Shown: positions 53,900-64,000 of the stretch, in pieces
Position numbering within the stretch: position 1 is the first letter of the stretch
Layout: the number at the start of each line of letters is the position of its first letter
From: Doris montereyensis
Lineage: Eukaryota; Mollusca; Gastropoda; Nudibranchia; Dorididae
Assembly (NCBI GenBank): GCA_037039925.1
Contig: JAXRKP010000062.1
Coordinates: 446,710 to 510,709 of the forward strand
DNA length: 64,000 bases
Reading direction: 5' to 3'
Made by a program: the position numbers and the translations under genes
The notes under the pieces: generated by a model
What the model was told of the DNA's origin: nothing
Database searches by the model: none
The model's input: the letters and a program-made list of their open reading frames with translations, nothing else

Positions 53900-56035
53900 G
53901 TCTGTGAGTTTCAGTTTCAGTTTTGTAATTTCTAATGAGAAATGTTATTTATTTTCTTTATTTAGAAGGTTTATGTTTGATTCTATTTTTATTGCAATGC
54001 GTTGTCCCATGATTGATCTCATGATAATAACAACAATATGTGTACATTTTTAGCTTCTAACTTGTGATAGCATAGGAAAACTGAATGAGATGCAAACATT
54101 TCTCGCTTATAAACATTAATGCCTATGTAATCTTTATTCTGATACATTGGAAATCATTTTGCATTTTATTTAGGTTTCGTCTCTCTTCTATTGAAAATTG
54201 TTTGGAATTTTATAAATTATGTTATTTAGCTTCTTATCTCCTTCCAAAGAGTTATTTTGTGTTTTACACTTCAGGTGAAGATTAGCGTCACGTACAACCA
54301 TTAAGAAATTCTTGGGCCAGTGTCACGGAAAACAATTCTTTTGCATAGAAAAACAATGAACGATGATAGTTAAGTGAATGAAAAAATAAATACACTCTTC
54401 ACCCTTTCTTTCAACATTTATAGCTTTTTTTCTTGCCCATTCATTTCAGGGCAGTTAAAACCTCACAGTCAAGCTACGTTTCAACTTGAAATATTTTTCA
54501 GTAGAAGTTATTTCGGATAGTTTTGGGCCTTCATATTCTTTTCTTCAATTTTCAAGCCCTTATACTTACGGTGATTTCGACATAGTGGTGAATGTTTTGA
54601 TCCAATGCTGACTTTTAATTTATTGCTGAGTATTTTGATTTATTGCTGAGTATTTTGATTTATTGCTGAGTATTTTGATTTATTGCTGAATAGTTTGATC
54701 AATAGTGGAGTTTTTTTTTATCTATTAATGAATAATTTGACCTATAACAGAGTGTTTTGATTTATCGCTGAATAGTGCATTAGCCATCTCTCATCCAGTT
54801 ATCCTAAGCTGCCATATATTATGTAAAGACGACATAAGACTTTCATGTCTTATACCTCCTGTCTCCTGGCACATTTTGTTCTTAAAAACTCTCTGCGGCT
54901 GAGGCCATGTCATTCCAAATGGCGGTTTCATCTCATCTTCTATGACCTGTTACCAAGTCTGCTTTGGCCTCACAATTTTTCCTCCTGCCTTAAGGGTTCC
55001 ATTTTAATGCTTGTCCAGTTATAATGAAGGTGGATTTCCTCAGACTGTTGCAGTTCTCATTTCCACTTGGAGGGATATGGGGTTTGTTTTTTCCCTAACG
55101 GCTGATCTTTAACATGATATGACTTTGAGAATGGTAAAGATGTACTATGAATTAAAATGATGCATGCATGGATTTTGCTTAAATCCACACTTGTGTTCAA
55201 GCCTTTGCCTTCCATAATTCACAAGAGGGAAATCTTTGGACAGGCATTCTTTTCTACTGCCAGTTGCCCATGATTTTGGCTTTCTGGAGGAACTTCATTG
55301 TTTTTGCTCATTTAACTTTGGAGAAATATTCCACTGCTCATGATAAAGTTCACGTTATTCTTTGACCTTAATTAGATTTTCCTCCCCCCCCCCCCCCCCC
55401 ACTTTTTTGTTTGTTTTAGGTTGTCGATTACATTGAGATCTTAGATTTTGACAGTTTATCAGAAAGTGGTATTTTCAGATGTCTATATATATCTTAAATC
55501 GAAAGAAAAGCAAAGGGTAGAGATGAATAATATAATGATATCAAAAACAAAAATGATATATTACATGAATGTTATTTGCAATAACAACCCTTTTATAACA
55601 ATTTATAAAACACTTGTATTTCCATCATAATGGACCAACTTATATCATTAGTATTTAGTTTAGGTTATTCAATTCAAGTCAATTATCTTCATTAGTCCAT
55701 AACAAGGAAATTATAAGTGTGTTATCACACTTTCTGTTAAAAACATAGCAATAAATCAATATATTTAAATGACAACTAAATCAGGTTAAAATGTTTCTAG
55801 GAGAAATAGATATAAAAATATTTAAGTGAGTAAATCGATAATGCGGTAAAATAATATACATAACAAACAATTAATGACACATCAGCTTAGCTTCACACAC
55901 ATTCATCGCATTATCATAAATCATTCATTCTCCATTCATCAAAATTTTTAGGATCAAATCTTTAAAAAAAAAGTTTACTATTATTATTGATGGAAATCTA
56001 AATTATAGACAATATTGGTTGGCTGTGATTTTCCC
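53900..56035. other. Intergenic, no gene recognised
   Basis: I see AT-rich sequence with one 20-bp tandem repeat (54600-54780) and a C-run near 55384, but no exon or RNA gene. Confidence 0.5.
54600..54780. repeat. About 20-bp tandem repeat, 6 to 8 copies
   Basis: The unit is close to TTTTGATTTATTGCTGAGTA. Later copies are diverged. Confidence 0.88.
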
Positions 56036-56300
56036 AGAAAGATGAAATCTTTTATGAAATCAGTTTCTACAAAGTCATATAAGATGAATTCCTTTATGAA
56101 ATCAGTCTGTACAAAGTCATATAAGATGAATTCGTTTATGAAATCAGTCTGTACAAAGTCATATAAGATGAATTCCTTTATGAAATCAGTCTGTACAAAG
56201 TCATATAAGATGAATTCCTTTATGAAATCAGTCTGTACAAAGTCATATAAGATGAATTCCTTTATGAAATCAGTCTGTACAAAGTCATATAAGGAAGTTA
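56035..56300. repeat. 42-bp minisatellite, 6 copies
   Basis: The unit contains GATGAATTCCTTTATGAAAT and CAGTCTGTACAAAGTCATAT plus AA. Both strands carry open frames because the unit is 14 codons long. Confidence 0.96.
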
Positions 56301-56379
56301 TCATATCATTACACAAGTTCTAGCTAAGGCCAAAAATAGCTTTTAAAAAAGCCTTCAAAGTTAAATAAGCACTGCATCT

Positions 56380-57000
56380 TGCTTTTGTCAAACAAAGGGG
56401 TGTGAAATAAGATTGTCAAACTGTCATCTTTGTCTTTGTCAAACAAGGGTGTGAATGCCACTAAGATTGTCAAACAAAGGGGTGTGAATGCCACTAAGAT
56501 TGTCAAACAAAGGGGTGTCAATTGTTGTCAAACAAAAAATTGTCAAACAAAGGGGTGTGAATGCCACTACAAACAAAGGGTGTGAATGCCATTTGTCAAA
56601 CAAAGGGGTGTGAATGGATTGTCAAACAAAGGGTGTGAATGCCACTAAGATTGTCAAACAAAGGGGTGTCAATGCCACTAAGATTGTCAAACAAAGGGGT
56701 GTGAATGCCACTAAGATTGTCAAACAAAGTGAATGCCACTAAGATTGTCAAACAAAGGGGTGGGGTGAATGCCAAAGGGGTGTCAATACCAGTCAAACAA
56801 AGGGGTGTGTCAAACAAAGGGGTGTCAATACCACTAAAATTGTCAAACAAAGGGGTGTGAATGCCACTAAGATTGTCAAACAAAGGGGTGTCAATACCAC
56901 TAAGATTGTCAAACAAAGGGGTGTGAATGCACTAAGATTGTCAAACAAAGGGGTGAATGCCACTGATTGTCAAACAAAGGTGTGAATGCCACTAAGAAGA
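56380..57000. repeat. About 33-bp minisatellite, about 18 copies
   Basis: The unit contains GATTGTCAAACAAAGGGGTG and TGAATGCCACTAA, with many internal deletions. Confidence 0.95.
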
Positions 57001-57175
57001 CAAACCGAACAAGTTACTTTTACATGGTGAACATGAGACTAGGCACAAAATAATAATTAGAACATGATAAGAAACGGATAGGAGGAAAGGGAGGAGGAAA
57101 AACAGGAAGAAGTGAAGAAGACAGGTGAGAAAGGGACGAAAAACAGGAAGAAGTAGTTATCATAAAAGAGAAGTG

Positions 57176-57490
<315 letters not shown>

Positions 57491-57499
57491 GGAAGAGAT

Positions 57500-60400
57500 C
57501 TGAGAAATAACCCATAATAATACACTACATGTACAAAAACAATGGAGCCAAACACAAAGTGCGTGTGTGTGTCCCCTGGGAAGGACAGTGTAAATTATAT
57601 ATAAATGTTTACCGTGGACTTGTGTCTTCCTTAGTGGAGTTTACACTCCTGTGTGTGTGTTCTATTACTCTCTGACCTCATTCCACTGTGTCATTATATT
57701 ATATTCCCTCACATACTAATTACTATGTTTATTTATCTTTCTTTCTCTTTCCTTTCTCCTTCTTTCTCTTTTACTCTTAACACATTTTCCTGTAATATGT
57801 TGTATCTCATCATAGCAATATGTTTTCTGTATTATTAAAATGGATCCTTGCAAACAATTTTCAATTGATGGTATGCATCTACTTTCACTTATGTTGTTTT
57901 TTTTTTCATCTGACAGTTTTGCTGTCATTCACGTCTCAAAAGCGAAACAAAAACGCTATTAAGATACTAGCAGTTGTTTAATGGTCAAGTTATTTTCGTT
58001 TTTCTTGGGGGGGGGGGGTATTATTATCAGATTTGATCGTATTTTACAATTTTACAGACATTTTTTTTAAAAATTGGCTAGATTAGTATTATTTAGTAGT
58101 TTTATTCAAATTCTCGTTAGTGCAATGTAAGGAGTCATAGCTTTGACCATCAATGGAAATAAAAGTTGCCTACCAAAATTCATTGAAATAGACTGACCCA
58201 TTGATTTGTGGACTGACTTCAAGGTTGACTTTGAGAGACTGGGGCTTTCCTTCGTCTTTTGGTTTCCTGTTCGTTTGTTTTTTTTGTTGTTGATGGGGCA
58301 GGGTGGCTCTCAGGTGACTCGGGGGAGGGATTTTGTCTTTCTGAAATGGAGCCTACGGTCATGATAAAACCCTATGCTAGGAGTAATTAAGCAAAAATAC
58401 ATTTAGATCTAATGGAGAATGCTGATTTCATGTTTGTTAATGATTTTTTATGTCTCATTTGTTTATTTTTGTTTCAGTGATAGATTCTGATATCCATTAT
58501 AATCCCTAGGATCTTTTATTTCTTGTAATAATGTAAATATTCAATTTGAGCTTTGGTGCTAAATGGTGCAATCCATGCCTTGAGTTTAAATTATGAGCTG
58601 CTGGCTTTACAGACTAGATGTCTGAGGTTGCCTTCATCATACTTCATGGTTGTCAACAGCAAATAGCTTGTTGTCATGGGTATAGACAGTAGTAAATAGT
58701 CATATAATATGTCATGGGTTAATAAGGTACATGTGGGGGGGCGGATACGGCATGATTTTAAAATGTCTGACAATAACCCTTGCATCAGCACCTATGGTGG
58801 TACATGGCCATAAACCAATCTTTAGAAAGGTAAAGTAAAAACAGTTTTCTTATCAGGTCATCACTGTTGTGATGTTAAAATAAACGTCTTTAAAAAGAAA
58901 GGATATATTATTATGGCTTAATGCTTCAAAGTTTTACTTTCACTATTACTAAAAGTAAAAGTAGAATAGTGCTCTTCCCCTTTTGGACCATCTACGCCCA
59001 CATTCAACTTTCAACTGTCATGTCCTGTGGGGGACTCGGTAGTCCAGAGGCAAGATATTGGTCCCTCAACCAAAAGGTCACAGGTTCGAGCCCTGGCAGG
59101 TTGCAATGTTTTCTAGAGTTTGTTTTAGCATAAGATATATGAACATTGTCTCATTGCTTTTTATCTTTCTCATGCTAGGAGTAAGATTTGTTTTCTGTCC
59201 AGAGCCATGGTCATCAAGAATGTCTTTAACTCAGTTAAACGTATTGACAAAAGAAATATGATGTTAATTTTATCACAAAGCCAAATACATTTGATCGAAT
59301 TTGTATTCAGACCTTGCACCCTTTCCTATCACAAAACTTCAATGATGTCACTGTTACATAGTCTGTTGTTATGCCTGGAGATTCAATGAGTTTCATTCTG
59401 TCTCACCTTGAGATGTGAGCCAACGAGCGACAGCCAGCGGTGTAAATGTATTAAGATTGTCTTACTCCCTGCACTGCAGATAATCAGTTAAGAAACCCGA
59501 GGAGAGAAAGGCAATGCACGGAGTCCATTCTGCTTGTACGTGTGTATAGCAACAAAAAATCCTGCCCTGATTTTGATGGTTGTAGATGCCAGCGATAATT
59601 ATGATATTTATTTGTATCAAGTGTGGTGTTTGATTTTGATAACCTACCCAGACTAAAGAGAAATAATGATATCAATGAATGATAATGATAATATGAATTA
59701 CAGAACAGTATTTCATTTTCAATACTATCCTTATTATGTGTTGATTTTTGTATAGTGTTGTCAGAGAGACAGACAGACAGACAGATAGACATAACGATTT
59801 TATCTGCAGACTCTTTGTTTGTTTGTTGTTTTTTATGGTGTCTTTGTTATATATTTTATCACATTTGTGTCATGTTATATTTAAATTATATCATGCTATC
59901 CATACTTTCTGGAGTTAGTAAATGGGTTCTCACATACATAAATATACTATTAAAGTATTATGTAGGGATAATAGGCAATGTTTGCAGGGATTTTGTTAAA
60001 CTAGTTAGAGAGTATGCCACAAGGAAATACGTTTACTTGAGAGGGAAAAACGAGAGTCGGAATAAGAATAAGAAGGACTAACTAATGAAGAAGATGACAG
60101 TTCTACAAAGCAATTGTCATTTGCTTTAATCCTTGAGACAACATACATAAACATGGACATCGATATTAAAGTTAGTTTAAACGATGGCAAATGTAGAATA
60201 TCGTACCATATGTGTTAATTAGAAAGAGTAAGGTGAGGCAGAAATAAAATTAAGAAAAAATCAGAGAAAGGATAGAAAATGAAATTAAAATTAGGCATAG
60301 AAATGAAGGAATGGCGTGTGTAATGAAGGAAGTAAAGGGAAAAAAGGAGTGATGAGATGATTCAGCGAAGGTGAGAGATGGAAGGGGTGGCAGTGATGGC

Positions 60401-60640
60401 TCATGCCCATAATATGCCCATAATAGGGGTACATCGCTTGGGAATGTCTTCGTTCATTGGACACGGCTGGTCGAGAGTCTCAGCTTCCCTACAAGTTGGA
60501 CCAATGCAACCCCTTTACCATTCTTGTTTCTGACTTATAGATGTCTTGCTTTTTTTTTGTTGTTACTTATTTGTTTGGTAAATTTACATAAGTCCTAGAT
60601 CTAGTTCAGAAACTGATCTTTAGCTTAACTACAATGTTAC
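57500..60640. other. Intergenic, no gene recognised
   Basis: Apart from a SINE head at 59025-59110 and a G11 run near 58008, I find no supported feature. Confidence 0.5.
59025..59110 (+). mobile_element. tRNA-derived SINE head, truncated
   Basis: CTCGGTAGTCCAGAGGCAAG (A-box region) is followed by AACCAAAAGGTCACAGGTTC and GAGCCCTGGCAGG (B box GGTTCGAGCCC). It resembles the head at 63430-63500, sharing AACCAAAAGGTCA, so both belong to one family. The body is absent here. Confidence 0.65.
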
Positions 60641-60654
60641 TACAGCTTGCTAGG

Positions 60655-62090
60655 TAGTTGGTATTACTATTACTATTTCTATTTCTATTTCTATTACTAT
60701 TACTATTACTATTACTATTACTATTACTATTACTATTACTACTACTACTACTATTACTATACTATTACTATTAATATTACTACTACTACTACTACTACTA
60801 TTACTATTACTACTACTATTACTACTACTACTACTATTACTATTACTATTACTATTACTATTACTACTACTACTACTATTACTATTACTATTACTATTAC
60901 TATTAATATTACTACTACTACTACTACTATTACTATTACTATTACTATTAATATTACTATTACTACTACTATTACTATTATTATTACTATTACTATTGCT
61001 ATTACTACTATTACTATTACTATTACTATTACTATTACTATTACTATTAAGATTACTATTACTACTACTATTACTATTACTATTACTATTACTACTACTA
61101 TTACTATTACTATTACTATTTCTATTACTATTATTATTACTATTACTATTACTATTACTATTACTATTACTATTATTACTACTATTACTACTACTATTAC
61201 TATTTCTATTACTATTATTATTACTATTACTATTATTATTACTATTACTATTACTATTACTATTACTATTACTATTACTATTACTACTACTACTATTACT
61301 ATTACTATTACTATTACTATTACTACTATTACTATTACTATTATTATTACTATTATTACTATTACTATTACTATTACTATACTACTATTACTATTACTAT
61401 TACTATACTACTATTACTATTACTATTACTATTACTACTACTACTATTACTATTACTATTACTACTATTACTATTACTATTACTATTACTACTACTATTA
61501 CTATTACTACTATTACTATTACTATTACTATTACTGTTACTATTACTATTACTATTACTATTACTATTACTATTTCTATTACTACTACTACTATTACTAT
61601 TACTATTACTATTTCTATTACTATTACTATTACTATTTCTATTACTATTTCTATTACTATTACTATTACTATTACTATTACTATTTCTATTACTATTACT
61701 ATTACTATTTCTATTACTATTACTATTACTATTTCTATTACTATTTTACTATTTCTATTACTATTTCTATTACTATTACTATTTCTATTACTATTACTAT
61801 TACTATTACTATTACTATTTATTACTATTTCTATTACTATTTCTATTACTATTACTATTACTATATTTCTATTACTATTTCTATTACTATTACTATTACT
61901 ATTACTATTACTATTACTATTACTATTTCTATTACTATTTCTATTACTATTACTTTACTATTACTATTACTATTTCTATTACTATTACTATTTCTATTAC
62001 TATTACTATTACTATTTCTATTACTATTACTATTTCTATTACTATTACTATTATTACTATTACTATTTCTATTACTATTACTATTTGGAG
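60655..62090. repeat. Hexanucleotide (TATTAC)n satellite, 1.4 kb
   Basis: TATTAC units are mixed with TAC, TATTTC and TATTAT variants. Frames of 490 and 403 codons are artefacts. TATTTC variants are concentrated in the right half from about 61560 onward. Confidence 0.98.
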
Positions 62091-62309
62091 ATTTATTTGA
62101 ATTCCATGACCCAATATAATAATAGTATTAGTATAGCTAGGAGTCTTTTCGTAAAAAATGCAAAGTTAAGTAAGCATTATTTTAAAAATTCATTTTTGAA
62201 AAGTTAGTTTTGTCATAACTGTCTTGCCAACCCTTCGTCAACACTCACTTTTCCGTGTGAACTTTCGTACCGAGTTCATGTGGTAGACAAGTCACACTGC
62301 CACCACAGA

Positions 62310-62846
62310 GACACACATACGCACGCACTCGCTTGTAGATTGTTGTAGCATCTTTTATTCCTCCTTTTCCTCCATCAAACACACACACACACACACACAC
62401 ACACGCACTCGCTTGTAGATTGTAGCATCTTTTATTCCTCCTTTTTCCCTCCATCAAACACACACACACACACACACACACATACGCACGCACTCGCTTT
62501 GTAGATTGTAGCATCTTTTATTCCTCCTTTTCCCTCCATCAAACACACACACACACACACTCGCTTGTAGATTGTAGCATCTTTTACCTCCTTTCCTTCC
62601 ATCAAACACACACACACACATACCCACGCACTCGCTTGTAGATTGTAGCATCTTTTATTCCTCCTTTTCCTTCCATCAAACACACACACACACGCACGCA
62701 CTCACTTGTAGATTGTAGCATCTTTTATTCCTCCTTTTCCTTCCATCAAACACACACACACACACATACACACATCTTTTATTCGCCTTCCATCAAACAC
62801 ACTCGCTTGTAGATTGTAGCATCTTTTATTCCTCCTTTTCCTCCAC

Positions 62847-62885
<39 letters not shown>
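62310..62885. repeat. About 70-bp compound repeat with embedded (CA)n, 8 copies
   Basis: Each copy contains CGCACTCGCTTGTAGATTGT, AGCATCTTTTATTCCTCCTT and CCATCAAACACACAC with a CA run of variable length. A microsatellite is thus nested inside a minisatellite. Confidence 0.95.
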
Positions 62886-62888
<3 letters not shown>

Positions 62889-63114
62889 CTCACACTCAAG
62901 AGTCAGATGGATCTGGGCACATGCAATATATTGTTACTAATGTTACATGTATTGTAAATGATCTAAAATCATAGTCATGAGTTGATATGGGTTTGCCAAG
63001 ATATTTCTTCAACAAAGTAAAATAATCTATTTATGTTGACCTTTGTTTTTCAAAATGTATCAATGTCTTATTATCTACACCAACTTTTCAGCAAGTTCAG
63101 CTATGTGCGATATG

Positions 63115-63418
63115 TACGAGGGCTGATCACATATACATTTCCCTGATTATGAAAAGGATTAAAGACAGAGACATAATATGAAGTTTGGCATTCACATTTA
63201 TTTTTCTATATTATACGTATAGTCCCCATCTGAAGCGTCAAGCTTCTTCCACTGCCATTTGACCTTGAAAAGCCCTTGAAAGTAAGTGGCTGGTCTGGTC
63301 CTTCATCCACGCTTCTGCTGTGCAAGACACATCTTGTTCGTCGCAAAATCTTCTTCCTCTCCTCAGCTCTTTCTTTAGTTTGCCGAAAAGGAAAAAGTCC
63401 GGTTGCCGGGGATTGGGG
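63115..63418 (-). mobile_element. Mariner-family transposon remnant (C-terminal transposase and 3' end)
   Basis: On the minus strand, across frames, the sequence gives RQPDFFLFGKLKKELR, then EAWMKDQ, then GLFKVKWQWKKLDASDGDY. This matches the usual mariner C-terminus (DFFLFPKLK, W, GDY). The end TACGAGGGCTGATCAC at 63116 looks like the terminal inverted repeat. The 5' part of the transposase is missing; a G-run and a SINE stand at its place. Confidence 0.75.
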
Positions 63419-63429
63419 AGCGAGGGGGG

Positions 63430-63660
63430 GGGGGGGGTAGTAGTCTGATGGCAAGGTGTCGACCTCTAAAACCAAAAGGTCATGGGTTTGAACTCGCCAA
63501 CAGTTGACAAATTTTCTAGATTTTTTTTGAGCAAAATCTACTTGAATCGACACCAAGTCCAATCAGAGACGGACGATAAAGAGGAGGTCCGTGTGCAGAT
63601 CTCCACCTGTACACGCTAAAGATCCTTGACAGGGCAATTTGGGAAAAATAAAATGTCTCA
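63430..63660 (+). mobile_element. tRNA-derived SINE
   Basis: The head contains TAGTAGTCTGATGGCAAGGT, AACCAAAAGGTCATGGGTTT and GAACTC. The body contains GGTCCGTGTGCAGATCTCCA and CCTGTACACGCTAAAGATCC. The head is related to the one at 59025-59110. Confidence 0.6.
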
Positions 63661-64000
63661 GATGATCTTTCTTTTGTTTATCAGTTGCCATTCTACCTTC
63701 GGTTTATGAGTTCACATGTCCCAGATAATCTTCCTTTCTTTATCAGTTGCCATTCTACCTTTTGGTGTATGGGTTCACATGTCCCAGATGATCTTTCTTT
63801 CTTTTATCAGTTGCCATTCTACCTTTGGTGTATGGGTTCACATGTCCCAGATGATCTTTCTTTATCAGTTGCCATTCTACCTTTTGGTGTATGTGTTCAC
63901 ATGTATGGGTTCACATGCCCCAGATGATCTTTCTTTCTTTATCAGTTGCCATTCTACCTTTCGGTGTATGTGTTCACGTGTATGGGTTCACATGCCACAT
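63660..64000 (-). repeat. Satellite made of the LINE 3' tail, at least 5 copies of about 62 bp
   Basis: Each unit reads TTCTTTCTTTATCAGTTGCC, ATTCTACCTTTTGGTGTATG and GGTTCACATGTCCCAGATGA. This is the reverse complement of the last 60 or so bases of the LINE family seen in copies A to D (compare 28532-28600). The array reaches the window edge. The last copies also duplicate a 20-bp GTGTATGGGTTCACATG piece. Confidence 0.88.

Noticed and set aside
59025..59110. Functional tRNA gene
   Set aside because: A and B boxes are present but no complete cloverleaf or anticodon arm can be drawn, and a related head heads a SINE at 63430.
60647..62119. Open frame of 490 codons rich in Tyr, Ile and Thr
   Set aside because: It is a translation of the (TATTAC)n satellite, with no start context or domain.

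Overview
The window looks like animal nuclear DNA, probably from a lophotrochozoan and most likely a mollusc. It is AT-rich, holds two intron-rich conserved animal genes, several families of non-LTR retrotransposons, tRNA-derived SINE-like repeats, and an unusually heavy load of tandem repeats. The species assignment is inference; nothing in the sequence names the organism.

Two host genes were rebuilt exon by exon. PEX16 (peroxisome membrane biogenesis) lies on the minus strand as 10 exons between 28344 and 16162 and would encode about 349 residues. ILRUN (the C6orf106-type protein with UBA-like and NBR1-like domains) lies on the plus strand as 5 exons between 34158 and 50843 and would encode about 265 residues. 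They are arranged head to head about 5.8 kb apart. Splice sites and intron phases agree across both genes, but eight exons each carry one single-base indel in a homopolymer (six in PEX16, two in ILRUN). This pattern points to an unpolished long-read assembly rather than to pseudogenes, and it breaks ordinary ORF calling.

Layout: 1-16000 is intergenic and repeat-rich (23-bp, 41-bp, 17-bp and 42-bp arrays, a LINE with a foldback element inside it, and a TIR element). 16162-28344 is PEX16, with an internally deleted LINE in intron 3 and a probable DNA transposon in intron 1. 28532-32257 is a near full-length minus-strand LINE with tandem 5' monomers. 32530-33750 holds microsatellites. 34158-50843 is ILRUN, with a LINE, a SINE, a Rex1-like LINE and a 2.9-kb array of 48-bp repeats in its introns. 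50844 to about 53900 is the likely 3' UTR. The rest is repeat-rich intergenic DNA, ending in a mariner remnant, a SINE and a satellite built from the 3' tail of the same LINE family.

The most unusual signal is that in both genes one exon's 5' splice site has become part of a minisatellite. ILRUN exon 3 ends in 8 copies of a 29-bp unit, and PEX16 exon 8 ends in 5 copies of a unit of about 67 bp. Each unit repeats the exon tail plus the GT donor, giving arrays of potential U1 snRNP sites directly after the exon.
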